A stretch of DNA of 64,000 nt from Pelomonas sp047654785 (GTDB taxonomy: Bacteria > Pseudomonadota > Gammaproteobacteria > Burkholderiales > Burkholderiaceae_C): assembly GCF_047654785.1 (NCBI RefSeq), contig NZ_JASGKQ010000001.1:124001-188000 (forward strand), written 5' to 3'. This document shows, in pieces, positions 35,174 through 43,969 of the stretch. The stretch's first letter is position 1. Every line of letters starts with the position of its first letter. Under the pieces are notes generated by a model, which made no database searches, had not been told where the DNA came from, and saw only the letters and a list, made by a program, of their open reading frames with translations. The position numbers were made by a program, and so were the translations under genes.

Positions 35174-36328
35174 TCAGGGCTGGGTGAACCGGTCGCCCGC
35201 CTTGACGGGCTCCTTCACCGAGATGATCAGCGCATAGGACACGCGCTCGTAGACCTCGAAGACGAACAGCACGCCGTGGCGCTCGTCGGGCAGCTTGATG
35301 GCCTCGGGCCGGTCGCCGGTGCGGTCGACGGCGGCCTCGCCGTGGCGCCACAGCGCGAACACGTGGCCGCGCTCCACGCCGTCGCGCCGGCCGCGGTTCA
35401 GCGCCACGATCTGGTTCTGCCCCGCGTTCAGCGCCTCGCCGTAGACGGCCGCGATCTGACCCGCCAGCGGCTGCTCGGGCGCGTGCGGCACATAGCGTTC
35501 GAGGTTGCGCTGCGGCGCCGGGGCCAGGCGGTCGCCGATGCCGACTTCCTGCCGGGCCTGCTTGATCGTCAGCGTGGCCGGCACGGCCTCGGCCTTGCCG
35601 TCGGCACGCGGGCGGCTCTCGGCGGGGCGCAGCAGGTCGGCCGTGCCGACATAGGGCGCCTCGTAGCCCAGGATTTCCTGGGTGGCCGGGTCGCGCAGCG
35701 GCCGCGCGGTGCGGAAGATGCGGAAGTCCGTCGCGCCGCCGAAGTCGCCGCGCGCATAGGCCAGGTCGCCCCGGCCCAGGATGACGTGGCCCTCCTGCGC
35801 GGCGACGATGCGCGGCGCGTGGGCCAGCACGTCGGTGTCGAAGACGACCGCGTCGGTCAGGAAGGGCTGGATCAGGTGCAGCGGGATGGTCGGGATGGGG
35901 TTGCCGTCCAGCGGCGACACGCGCATCTGCGGGCTCAGCCTGACGGTGCCGTCCGCGCCGACGCGCTGGCCCAGCTGCAGCCGCGCGCGGCCGTCGCCCT
36001 TGACCAGCACCAGCACCTGGCCGGGGTAGATCAGGTGCGGGTTGCGGACCTGATCGCGGTTCATGCCCCACAGCTCGGGCCAGCGCCACGGGCTCTTCAG
36101 GAACAGCCGCGAGATGTCCCACAGCGTGTCGCCGGGCACGACGACGTGCTGGTCCGGCGCGTCGGGCGCCAGCTCGGACAGCGGCACGCCGGCGCTGGCG
36201 ACCTGCTCGGCCACGTGGCGCTGCTGCGGCGTGACGGGCAGGGTGCCGGCCTGCGCCCAGGCCGTGCCCGTGGCCAGGGCGAGGCAGGCCGCGAGGAGCG
36301 GGAAGTGGGCGGGGCGGGCAGCGGGCAT
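35174..36328 (-). CDS. Exported LysM peptidoglycan-binding protein
   Basis: 384 residues from ATG 36328, which begins a good signal peptide (MPAARPAHFPLLAACLALAT, cut after AWA). One LysM domain at about 60-110 (HVVVPGDTLWDISRLFLKSP, then NRDQVRNPHLIYPGQVLVLV) binds glycan strands. The remaining 270 residues are the region usual for the long LysM proteins upstream of dprA in Burkholderiales; its role is unknown. It is divergent from def, with 123 bp between starts. Confidence 0.92.
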   Translation of the reverse strand: MPAARPAHFPLLAACLALATGTAWAQAGTLPVTPQQRHVAEQVASAGVPLSELAPDAPDQHVVVPGDTLWDISRLFLKSPWRWPELWGMNRDQVRNPHLIYPGQVLVLVKGDGRARLQLGQRVGADGTVRLSPQMRVSPLDGNPIPTIPLHLIQPFLTDAVVFDTDVLAHAPRIVAAQEGHVILGRGDLAYARGDFGGATDFRIFRTARPLRDPATQEILGYEAPYVGTADLLRPAESRPRADGKAEAVPATLTIKQARQEVGIGDRLAPAPQRNLERYVPHAPEQPLAGQIAAVYGEALNAGQNQIVALNRGRRDGVERGHVFALWRHGEAAVDRTGDRPEAIKLPDERHGVLFVFEVYERVSYALIISVKEPVKAGDRFTQP

Positions 36329-36451
36329 CGGGCGCGGTCTCCGAGGGGATTGCCGGATCGGCGAAAATCCGGGCCATTCTGCCCGCATTCAATCCGGCCG
36401 GCTGTGCACCAGTGCGCGCGAACCGCGCCCCGCAGCCGCCGGCCCCATCCC

Positions 36452-36988
36452 ATGGCCCGACTCCCCATCCTCCGCTTTCCCGACCCGCGCCTGCACACGG
36501 TCGCCCAGCCCGTGGCGGCCGTGGACGCGCGCATCCGCCAGCTCGTCGACGACATGCTCGACACCATGTACGCCGCCGACGGCGTGGGCCTGGCCGCCAC
36601 GCAGGTGGACGTGCACGAGCGCGTCATCGTCATCGACACCTCGCAGGAGCGCGACACGCCGCGTGTGCTGATCAACCCCGAGCTGGTGCGCACGAGCGAG
36701 CGCATGGTCGAGGGCGAGGAGGGCTGCCTGTCCGTTCCGCAGATCTACGACAAGGTGCCGCGCCATGCCGAGGTGACCGTGCGCGCCACCAACCGCGACG
36801 GCGAGGTCTACGAGTTCGACGCCGACGGCCTGCTGGCCGTGTGCGTGCAGCACGAGATGGACCACCTGATGGGCAAGGTGTTCGTCGAATACCTCAGCCC
36901 GCTCAAGCGCGACCGCATCAAGACCAAGATGATCAAGAAGACGCGCGAGGAGGAGGCCGAGGCCAAGAAGCGCAGCCAGCGGCTGTGA
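36452..36988 (+). CDS. def: Peptide deformylase
   Basis: 178 residues starting MARLPILRFPDPRLHTVAQP. It removes the formyl group from new polypeptides. All three motifs are present: GVGLAATQ, EGCLSVP (with the Cys metal ligand) and QHEMDHLMG (two His ligands and the catalytic Glu). The C-terminus is strongly charged (KTREEEAEAKKRSQRL). fmt follows 11 bp downstream, the standard def-fmt pair. Confidence 0.97.
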   Translation: MARLPILRFPDPRLHTVAQPVAAVDARIRQLVDDMLDTMYAADGVGLAATQVDVHERVIVIDTSQERDTPRVLINPELVRTSERMVEGEEGCLSVPQIYDKVPRHAEVTVRATNRDGEVYEFDADGLLAVCVQHEMDHLMGKVFVEYLSPLKRDRIKTKMIKKTREEEAEAKKRSQRL

Positions 36989-36999
36989 CGGCCCGCGCG

Positions 37000-37935
37000 A
37001 TGAGAGTCGTCTTCGCCGGAACGCCCGAGTTCGCCGCCGTCGCGCTGGACGCGCTGCTGGCCGCCGGCTTCACCGTACCGCTGGTGCTGACCCAGCCCGA
37101 CCGCCCGGCCGGGCGCGGCTTGAAGCTGCAAGCCTCGGCCGTCAAGCAGCGCGCCGCCGCGGCGGGCCTGGCCGTCGCGCAGCCGCAGGGGCTGAAGCTC
37201 GACGGCAGGTACGCCGCCGACGCGGCCGCCGCGCGCGCGGCGCTGCAGGCGGCCGACGCCGACGTGATGGTCGTGGCCGCCTACGGCCTGATCCTGCCGC
37301 AGTGGGTGCTGGACCTGCCCCGGCGCGGCTGCCTCAACATCCACGCCTCGCTGCTGCCGCGCTGGCGCGGCGCCGCGCCCATCCACCGCGCCATCGAGGC
37401 CGGCGACGCCGAGACCGGCATCACCATCATGCAGATGGACGCCGGGCTGGACACCGGCGACATGCTGCTCACCGGCCGCGAGCCCATCGGTGCCGGCGAC
37501 ACGACGGCCACGCTGCACGACCGGCTGGCCGCGCTGGGCGGGCGGCTGATCGTCCAGGCGCTGCGGGCGCCGGCGCTGGCGCGCACGCCGCAGCCGGCCG
37601 AGGGCGTCAGCTACGCCCACAAGATCGACAAGGCCGAGAGCGCCATCGACTGGACGCGGCCGGCCGCCGAGATCGAGCGCCGCCTGCGCGCGTTCGATCC
37701 CTTCCCGGGCGGCGTGGCGACGCTGGCGGGCGAGGCCGTGAAGGTCTGGCGCGCCGAGATCGCCGACGGCCGCGGCGCGCCGGGCGAGGTCATCGCGCCG
37801 GGGCCGGTCGTCGCCTGCGGCGAGGGCGCGCTGAGGCTCACCGAGCTGCAGCGCGCGGGCGGCAAGCGCGGCCCCGCGGCGGCCTTCCTGCAGGCGCGGC
37901 CTGTGGCGGTGGGCGAGCGCTTCGACCCGACTTGA
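37000..37935 (+). CDS. fmt: Methionyl-tRNA formyltransferase
   Basis: 311 residues starting MRVVFAGTPEFAAVALDALL. It formylates initiator Met-tRNA using 10-formyl-THF. QPDRPAGRGLKLQASAVKQ is the tRNA-contacting loop, LNIHASLLPRWRGAAPIHRA the active site with Asn and His, and TGITIMQMDAGLDTGDMLL contributes the catalytic Asp. A C-terminal OB-like domain follows (SYAHKIDKAESAIDWTRPA). It is paired with def. Confidence 0.97.
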   Translation: MRVVFAGTPEFAAVALDALLAAGFTVPLVLTQPDRPAGRGLKLQASAVKQRAAAAGLAVAQPQGLKLDGRYAADAAAARAALQAADADVMVVAAYGLILPQWVLDLPRRGCLNIHASLLPRWRGAAPIHRAIEAGDAETGITIMQMDAGLDTGDMLLTGREPIGAGDTTATLHDRLAALGGRLIVQALRAPALARTPQPAEGVSYAHKIDKAESAIDWTRPAAEIERRLRAFDPFPGGVATLAGEAVKVWRAEIADGRGAPGEVIAPGPVVACGEGALRLTELQRAGGKRGPAAAFLQARPVAVGERFDPT

Positions 37936-38001
37936 AATCCGGCGGACGTGGCACCATCTGCCCGTCGTCGCCCATCCCAGCCCCTACCGGAGACCGCTGC
38001 C

Positions 38002-38856
38002 ATGTTCAACCTCGTGAAGACCGCCATCCTGATGGCCGCCATCACGGCGCTGTTCATGGCCGTCGGCGGCATGATCGGCGGCCGCAGCGGCATGATGGTG
38101 GCGCTGCTGGTGGCCGTCGGCATGAACTTCTACAGCTACTGGTTCTCCGACAAGCTGGTGCTGAAGATGTACAACGCCCGCGAGGTGGACGCCTCGTCCG
38201 CGCCGCAGTTCTACGGCATGGTGCGGGAGCTCAGCGCACGCGCCAAGCTGCCGATGCCGCGCGTCTACCTGATCGACGAGGCCGCGCCCAACGCCTTCGC
38301 CACCGGCCGCAACCCCGAGCACGCGGCCGTGGCCGCCACCACCGGCATCCTGCGCGTGCTGTCCGAGCGCGAGCTGCGCGGCGTCATGGCCCATGAGCTG
38401 GCCCACGTGGCGCACCGCGACATCCTGATCAGCACCATCAGCGCGACCATGGCCGGCGCGATCTCCATGCTGGCCAACTTCGCCGCGTTCTTCGGCGGGC
38501 GCGACGAGCACGGCCGGCCCGCGAACCCGATCGCCGGCATCGCCGTGGCCATGCTGGCCCCGCTGGCGGCCGGGTTGATCCAGATGGCCATCAGCCGCGC
38601 GCGCGAATTCGAGGCCGACCGCGGCGGCGCCGAGATCTCCGGCGACCCGGCCGCGCTCGCGTCGGCGCTGGACAAGATCCACCGCTACGCGCAGGGCATC
38701 CCGATGGCGCCGGCCGAGGCCCACCCCGAGACGGCGCAGATGATGATCATGAACCCGCTGTCCGGCGGCGGGCTGCGCGGGCTGTTCTCCACCCATCCGT
38801 CCACGGAAGAGCGGGTCGCCCGCCTGATGGCGATGGCCCGCGGCGCCCAAGGCTGA
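38002..38856 (+). CDS. htpX: Membrane metalloprotease HtpX
   Basis: 284 residues from ATG 38002. Two N-terminal membrane helices (FNLVKTAILMAAITALFMAV and MMVALLVAVGMNFYSYWF) precede the cytoplasmic-facing zinc site, VMAHELAHVAHRDILI, near residue 131; the third ligand Glu is in SRAREFEADRGGAEISGDP. A second helix pair lies between. It degrades misfolded membrane proteins with FtsH. LFSTHPSTEERVARL ends the family pattern. It is 66 bp downstream of fmt. Confidence 0.96.
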   Translation: MFNLVKTAILMAAITALFMAVGGMIGGRSGMMVALLVAVGMNFYSYWFSDKLVLKMYNAREVDASSAPQFYGMVRELSARAKLPMPRVYLIDEAAPNAFATGRNPEHAAVAATTGILRVLSERELRGVMAHELAHVAHRDILISTISATMAGAISMLANFAAFFGGRDEHGRPANPIAGIAVAMLAPLAAGLIQMAISRAREFEADRGGAEISGDPAALASALDKIHRYAQGIPMAPAEAHPETAQMMIMNPLSGGGLRGLFSTHPSTEERVARLMAMARGAQG

Positions 38857-38892
38857 TTCAAGTTCGCGCCGCGGCGGCCGATACCTGAGCCC

Positions 38893-39276
38893 ATGAAGCG
38901 TCTCGTCCTCCTCACGCTGCCGGTGCTGGCCGCCCTGTCCGGCTGCGAGCGGCTGGGCATCGACGACCCCGTCAAGGTGGCCGCCGCCAAGGAGGCCGAG
39001 GCCAAGGCCATCGGCAGCGCCTGCCGGCACGCGGTGCGCGCCATCGAGGACTGCTACGTGCTGAACCCCAAGGCGCAGAAGGCCGCCATCTACGCCGGCT
39101 GGCGCGAGATGGACGAGTACATGCGCGAGAACAAGCTCGAAGGCGTGGCCCCCGTGGTGCCGCGCCCCAGCACCGCCAAGCCGCCGCCGCCCGCCGCCGA
39201 CGCCGACGCCGACGCCCAGGCGGACGCGCAGCCGGAAGCCCAGGCCGACGCGCCGGCCGACAAGGCGCGGCACTGA
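38893..39276 (+). CDS. Small lipoprotein with acidic repeat tail
   Basis: 127 residues. MKRLVLLTLPVLAALSGCE has a lipobox (LSGC) with the lipidated Cys at about residue 18. The middle holds SACRHAVRAIEDCYVLNPKA with two further Cys, and YAGWREMDEYMRENKL. From about 95 the protein is an Ala/Asp/Gln-rich run (DADADAQADAQPEAQADAP), probably unfolded. I do not recognise a family. Similar small lipoproteins of this group are uncharacterised. Confidence 0.75.
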   Translation: MKRLVLLTLPVLAALSGCERLGIDDPVKVAAAKEAEAKAIGSACRHAVRAIEDCYVLNPKAQKAAIYAGWREMDEYMRENKLEGVAPVVPRPSTAKPPPPAADADADAQADAQPEAQADAPADKARH

Positions 39277-39415
39277 GCGACTCGCCTGGGCGGCGCGGGG
39301 CCGTCGCGCCCAGCCGCATCTCGGGCCGCGGTTTCCGCGCACCGTCGCGCCGCGCTCGGCGGCCGGTGCCGCGGCCGGCAGCATGAGGGCCATCAACCTT
39401 TCGATGGAGCCCGCC

Positions 39416-40189
39416 ATGCACACCGCCTCGTCCCGCCGCCTGTTTTCCGCCGCCGCCCTCGCGGGCCTGGCCGGCGCCGTCCTCGTCGTCTGCGGCCCGG
39501 CCCAGGCCTGGGGCTGGAGGTCCGGCGAGCGCGTGTCCGGCAACGGCGACCTCGCCACCGAGGCCCGCGACACCGGCGCGTTCGACGCCGTGACGCTGAG
39601 CGGCGGCTTCAACGTCGTCATCCGCCAGGGGGCGTCGCACAAGGTGGAGGTCCGCGCCGACCGCAACCTGCTGCCCTACCTGGAGACCCGCGTGGTCGAG
39701 GGCGGCAAGGGCCGCACGCTGGAGATCGCGCCCCGGCGCGGCGTGAGCCTCTCGCCGTCCAGCCATCCCAGCTTCACGCTGGAGATGCCGGCGCTGCGCG
39801 CGGTGGCCGTGGCCGGCTCGGGCACGGTCAAGGTCGAGGCGATGAAGGTGGCAGGCGTGGATGCGGCCATCGCCGGCTCCGGCGACATCCGCTTCGCCAA
39901 CCTGGACGCCGAGCGCCTGGGCATGAAGGTCGCCGGCAGCGGCGACATCGTCGCGGCCGGCCGCTGCGGCGCCACCACCGTGTCCATCTCCGGCAGCGGC
40001 GACGTGAAGGCCGCCGACCTGGCCGCGGCGGACGTCAAGGTCAGCATCGCCGGCAGCGGCGGCGCGCAGGTGCAGGCCAGCCGCACGCTGAAGGTGTCCA
40101 TCGCCGGCAGCGGCGACGTGCGCTACGCCGGCTCGCCCGAGGTCTCCAGCTCGGTGGCCGGCAGCGGCACGGTCCGCCGCATCAACTGA
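39416..40189 (+). CDS. Exported GIN-domain (DUF2807) protein
   Basis: 257 residues from ATG 39416, which has GGAG seven bases upstream; in-frame ATGs at 39383 and 39404 are alternatives. A signal peptide (SAAALAGLAGAVLVVCGPAQA) precedes a right-handed beta helix. DAVTLSGGFNVVIRQGASHK is the family's opening strand. Seven turns carry a repeated (A/S)GSG(D/T/G) box, for example VAGSGTVKVEAM, IAGSGDIRFANL, VAGSGDIVAAGR and ISGSGDVKAADL. GIN proteins are thought to be cell-surface or periplasmic auto-transport-like folds; the role here is unknown. Confidence 0.87.
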   Translation: MHTASSRRLFSAAALAGLAGAVLVVCGPAQAWGWRSGERVSGNGDLATEARDTGAFDAVTLSGGFNVVIRQGASHKVEVRADRNLLPYLETRVVEGGKGRTLEIAPRRGVSLSPSSHPSFTLEMPALRAVAVAGSGTVKVEAMKVAGVDAAIAGSGDIRFANLDAERLGMKVAGSGDIVAAGRCGATTVSISGSGDVKAADLAAADVKVSIAGSGGAQVQASRTLKVSIAGSGDVRYAGSPEVSSSVAGSGTVRRIN

Positions 40190-40247
40190 CCCGCCGCCGT
40201 CGCTGGCGGGACGGCGGCGGGCCGCGGCCTGCGCCGAGAATGGCGGC

Positions 40248-40991
40248 ATGAGTCTTCCCGCCAGGCTGCGCGCGCTCGCGGTCGACCCCGATTTCCGAGC
40301 CGGCGCGCGCGACATGGCCTCCCCCTCGCTGGGGCTGGCCGCCTGGGGCCTGGTGACCGGCGTGGCCATGGTCAAGAGCGGCCTGGGCCTGCCGCTGGCC
40401 TTCGGCATGTCGCTGCTGGTGTTCGCCGGCAGCGCGCAGCTGACCGCGCTGCCGCTGATCGCCGCCGGCGCGCCGCTGTGGGTGCTGCTGGCCACGGCGT
40501 TCTGCGTGAACCTGCGCTTCGTCATCTTCAGCGCGCAGTGGCGCCACTACTGGGGCCACCTGCCGCTGTGGCAGCGGCTGCGCAATGCCTATTTCGCGGC
40601 CGACCTGAACTTCGTCTACTTCGTCCGGCGCTGGCCCGACCCCGTGCCGGCGCCGGGCCAGCAGCGCTATTTCTGGGGCGGCGTGGCGGTGAACTGGCCG
40701 GCCTGGCAGCTCACCTCCTTCACCGGCATCCTGCTGGCCGACCGCATCCCCACGCACTGGGGCCTCGGCTTCGCGGGCGTGCTGGCGCTGCTGGGGCTGG
40801 CGTACTCGCTGCTGGCCGAGAAGATGCTGTGGTGGGTGGCGCTCACGGCGGCCGCCGTGTCCATCGCCACCTACGCGCTGCCGCTCAAGCTCAACATCCT
40901 GTGCGCCATCGTCGCGGCGGGCGCGGTGGGGTGGTGGCTGGAGGCCCGCCAGGCGAGCAATGCGCAAAAGGCGCGGGAGGCGCGGCGATGA
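40248..40991 (+). CDS. azlC: AzlC family branched-chain amino acid exporter, large subunit
   Basis: 247 residues with at least six membrane segments (GLAAWGLVTGVAMVKSGLGL, PLAFGMSLLVFAGSAQLTAL, and others). The FAGSAQLTALPL and FCVNLRFVIFSAQWRHYW blocks are typical of AzlC, which with the small AzlD subunit exports branched-chain amino acids or analogues. azlD overlaps by 4 bp. Confidence 0.92.
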   Translation: MSLPARLRALAVDPDFRAGARDMASPSLGLAAWGLVTGVAMVKSGLGLPLAFGMSLLVFAGSAQLTALPLIAAGAPLWVLLATAFCVNLRFVIFSAQWRHYWGHLPLWQRLRNAYFAADLNFVYFVRRWPDPVPAPGQQRYFWGGVAVNWPAWQLTSFTGILLADRIPTHWGLGFAGVLALLGLAYSLLAEKMLWWVALTAAAVSIATYALPLKLNILCAIVAAGAVGWWLEARQASNAQKAREARR

Positions 40992-41317
40992 GCGAGGCCA
41001 TGACCTGGACCGCGCTCGTGGGCCTGGCCGGCGTCACGGTGCTGACGCGCGGTTTCTTCCTGCTCGGCGAGCGGCCGCTGCCCCTGCCGGGCTGGCTGCG
41101 CGAGCTGCTGAAGATGGCGCCGCTGGCGGCGCTGGTCGCCGTGGTGGCGCCGGAGGTGTTCATGACGCAGGGCCAGCTCATCACCACCTGGCAGGACCCG
41201 CGCTGGCCCGCCGCGCTGGCGGCCACGGCCTACTACTTCCGGCGCCAGGGCATCCTCGGCACCATCGTCGTCGGCATGGCGGTCATGCTGGCGCTGCGGC
41301 TGGGGCTGGGCTGGTGA
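40988..41317 (+). CDS. azlD: AzlD family transporter small subunit
   Basis: 109 residues, four hydrophobic segments. MTWTALVGLAGVTVLTRGFF and LLKMAPLAALVAVVAPEVFM match AzlD, with VLTRGFF and the membrane Pro conserved. It overlaps azlC by ATGA, so the subunits are translated together. Confidence 0.92.
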   Translation: MSEAMTWTALVGLAGVTVLTRGFFLLGERPLPLPGWLRELLKMAPLAALVAVVAPEVFMTQGQLITTWQDPRWPAALAATAYYFRRQGILGTIVVGMAVMLALRLGLGW

Positions 41318-41375
41318 GCGGGCGGCGAGAATCGCGGCCGTCTTTTCCGGTTTCCCAACTCCCTTCCGCACGACC

Positions 41376-42569
41376 ATGAACGTCATCCGCTTCTCCGACC
41401 TGATCGCCGCCGGCCAGGTGGCCGGCCAACGCGTCTTCATCCGCGCCGACCTCAACGTGCCGCAGGACGATGCCGGCCACATCACCGAGGACACCCGCAT
41501 CCGCGCGTCGCTGCCCGCGATCCGGATGGCGCTGGATGCCGGCGCGGCGGTGATGGTCACCTCCCACCTGGGCCGCCCGACCGAGGGCGAGTTCAAGCCC
41601 GAGGACTCGCTGGCGCCCGTGGCCGCGCGCATGGCCGAGCTGCTGGGCCGCCCGGTGCCGCTGAAGGCCGACTGGGTGGACGGCGTCGCCGTGCAGCCGG
41701 GCGAGCTGGTGCTGCTGGAGAACTGCCGCGTCAACAAGGGCGAGAAGAAGTGCGACGACGCGCTGTCGCGCAAGCTCGCCGCGCTGTGCGACATCTTCGT
41801 GCATGACGCCTTCGGCACCGCCCACCGCGCCGAGGCCACCACCTACGGCATCGCCAAGTACGCCAAGGTCGCCTGCGCCGGCCCACTGCTGGCGGCCGAG
41901 ATCGACGCCATCACCAAGGCGCTGGCCAACCCGAAGCGCCCGCTGGTGGCCATCGTCGCGGGCTCCAAGGTGTCGACCAAGCTGACCATCCTGCAGAGCC
42001 TGGCGAGCAAGGTGGACGGCCTGATCGTCGGCGGTGGCATCGCCAACACCTTCATGCTGGCGGCCGGGCTGAAGATCGGCAAGTCGCTGGCCGAGCCGGA
42101 CCTGCTGGACCAGGCCCGGGCCGTGATGGCCGCGATGGCCGCGCGCGGCGCCGAGGTGCCGATCCCGGAAGACGTGGTGACGGCCAAGACCTTCGCGGCC
42201 GGCGCCACGGCCGCCGTCAAGGCCGCCACCGACGTGGCCGACGACGACCTGATCCTCGACATCGGCCCCAGGACCGCCGCCAAGCTCGCCGACAAGCTGC
42301 GCGCCGCCGGCACCATCGTCTGGAACGGCCCGGTGGGCGTGTTCGAGTTCGACGCCTTCGCCCAGGGCACCGAGACCATCGCCCGCGCCATCGCCGAGAG
42401 CCTGGCCTTCAGCATCGCCGGCGGCGGCGACACGCTGGCGGCGATCGCCAAGTACGGCATCGAGAAGGATGTGGGCTACATCTCCACCGGCGGCGGCGCC
42501 TTCCTGGAGGTGCTGGAGGGCAAGACGCTGCCGGCGTTCGAGATCCTCGGCCGGCGCGCGGCGGCTTGA
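41376..42569 (+). CDS. pgk: Phosphoglycerate kinase
   Basis: 397 residues. It moves phosphate between 1,3-bisphosphoglycerate and ADP. GQRVFIRADLNVPQDDAGHI, VMVTSHLGRPTEGEFKPEDS, LLENCRVNKGEKKCDDAL and VHDAFGTAHRAEATTYGIA are N-lobe substrate motifs; VAIVAGSKVSTKLTILQSL, IVGGGIANTFMLAAG, TIVWNGPVGVFEFDAFAQGT and SIAGGGDTLAAIAKYGIE build the nucleotide lobe. It lies alone, followed by a diguanylate cyclase, rather than with gap and fba. pyk is 5 kb away. Confidence 0.97.
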   Translation: MNVIRFSDLIAAGQVAGQRVFIRADLNVPQDDAGHITEDTRIRASLPAIRMALDAGAAVMVTSHLGRPTEGEFKPEDSLAPVAARMAELLGRPVPLKADWVDGVAVQPGELVLLENCRVNKGEKKCDDALSRKLAALCDIFVHDAFGTAHRAEATTYGIAKYAKVACAGPLLAAEIDAITKALANPKRPLVAIVAGSKVSTKLTILQSLASKVDGLIVGGGIANTFMLAAGLKIGKSLAEPDLLDQARAVMAAMAARGAEVPIPEDVVTAKTFAAGATAAVKAATDVADDDLILDIGPRTAAKLADKLRAAGTIVWNGPVGVFEFDAFAQGTETIARAIAESLAFSIAGGGDTLAAIAKYGIEKDVGYISTGGGAFLEVLEGKTLPAFEILGRRAAA

Positions 42570-42636
42570 CCACGAATTCACGCCCGCGCCCGCGCGCATC
42601 TGCCTTGCGCCACCCGGTGATGGCCACAATGGCCTG

Positions 42637-43893
42637 ATGGTTCTGCGCTGGCTGCTCGCCCTGCTCGTCGTCGCGACGCTGGTGGGGCTGTACGCCAACG
42701 AGCACTGGATGACCCGCCGGCTGCTGCTGGACGGGCGCAGGCCGGGCCAGCTACTGAAGGTGCAGAGCGACCGCCACGACGGCGGCCGCAGCGAGGCCTG
42801 GCTGCAGCGGCTGCCGTCCGGCGGCGCCGACATGCGCTGCGAGCTGCGCCCCGGCTATGCGTGGCCGTACTGCGAGCTGCAGGTCGCCATGGAGGGGCGG
42901 GATCTCGATGCCGGTGCCTTTCGGCTCATCCGGCTGTGGTTGCGGGCCGAGGGCCCGACGCAGGAGGGCGGCCCGGCACAGGTGCGCGTCTTCCTGCGCC
43001 ACTTCGACCCGGCCTATTCGCGCTCCGGCGGGCTGGTGGACCTGAAGCCGCACGAGGTCGTGCTCACGCCTGCCGCCCAGCCCCAGCCGGTGGAGCTGCG
43101 GCCCTCGCAGTTCATGGTCAGCTCCTGGTGGTCGCAACGCTACCCGCTGCCGGTGCCGCTGATGGGGCCGCAACTGGACCGGGTGCGCGTCTTCGGCATC
43201 AGCACCGGCGGGCAGGCCGCGCCGGGCATCCACCGCATCCGGCTGGAGCGGGTCGAGCTGGTCGGCCACTGGGTGGCGCCCGAGACCTTCCGGCTGGGTC
43301 TGGTCGGGCTGTGGATGTTCAGCCTGCTGGGCTACCTGGCCTGGGAGGCCTGGCACACGCGCCGCCGGCTGCACAGCTCGGTGCGGCGCTCGCATGCGCT
43401 GGAGGAGATGGCGCTGCGCGACCCGCTCACCCAGGTGGCCAACCGCGACGGGCTGAACCACGAGCTGGACCTGCTGCTGCAGGTGCAGGGCGACATGGCC
43501 TTCCCGCTGTCCGTGGTGTTCCTCGACGTGGACCACTTCAAGGCCGTCAACGACACCCATGGCCACGAGACGGGCGACCAGGTGCTGGCGCTGCTGGCGC
43601 GGACGCTGCGCGCCAACCTGCCGCGCGACGACATGGTGGCCCGCTGGGGCGGCGAGGAGTTCGTCGTCGCGATGCCGCAGACGCCGGCCCACGAGGCCGC
43701 CGTCGTGGCCGGGCGGCTGCGCGAGGTGTTCGCCCGCGCCGCGTGGCCGGCCGGCCTGCGGGTGACGGCGAGCTGGGGCGTGGCCCAGGCCGGCGGGCCG
43801 GCGGAGATGGAGGCCGCGCTGCGCGAGGCCGACCAGGCCATGTACCGCGCCAAGCGCGAGGGGCGCGACCGCGTGGTGGTGGCCGCTACATAG
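42637..43893 (+). CDS. Membrane-anchored diguanylate cyclase (GGDEF domain)
   Basis: 418 residues from ATG 42637. An N-terminal helix (RWLLALLVVATLVGLYANEH) and a second near residue 225 (LGLVGLWMFSLLGYLAWEAW) flank a periplasmic sensor of about 190 residues with no recognised family. The C-terminal domain reads DPLTQVANRDGLNHELDLLL, VVFLDVDHFKAVNDTHGHET and ARWGGEEFVV, i.e. an active-form GGEEF site that makes c-di-GMP from two GTP. No RxxD inhibitory site is seen upstream of GGEEF. The gene may share the pgk transcript (67-bp gap). Confidence 0.92.
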   Translation: MVLRWLLALLVVATLVGLYANEHWMTRRLLLDGRRPGQLLKVQSDRHDGGRSEAWLQRLPSGGADMRCELRPGYAWPYCELQVAMEGRDLDAGAFRLIRLWLRAEGPTQEGGPAQVRVFLRHFDPAYSRSGGLVDLKPHEVVLTPAAQPQPVELRPSQFMVSSWWSQRYPLPVPLMGPQLDRVRVFGISTGGQAAPGIHRIRLERVELVGHWVAPETFRLGLVGLWMFSLLGYLAWEAWHTRRRLHSSVRRSHALEEMALRDPLTQVANRDGLNHELDLLLQVQGDMAFPLSVVFLDVDHFKAVNDTHGHETGDQVLALLARTLRANLPRDDMVARWGGEEFVVAMPQTPAHEAAVVAGRLREVFARAAWPAGLRVTASWGVAQAGGPAEMEAALREADQAMYRAKREGRDRVVVAAT

Positions 43894-43969
43894 ATCACGA
43901 AGCGTCCGGCGCCGCCGGCGGCTGAAACCCGACGTAACCTCGCGGTTTCCCCTTTGGAGACCCAGCCGC

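Noticed and set aside
33494..36988. An open plus-strand frame of 1164 codons ending in peptide deformylase
   Set aside because: All but the last 178 codons are antisense to smg, dprA and the LysM gene; the deformylase begins at 36452.
39820..40180. Tandem DNA repeats or CRISPR-like array in the GIN-domain gene
   Set aside because: The repeats are protein-level GSG turns of a beta helix; the spacing varies and the DNA units are degenerate.
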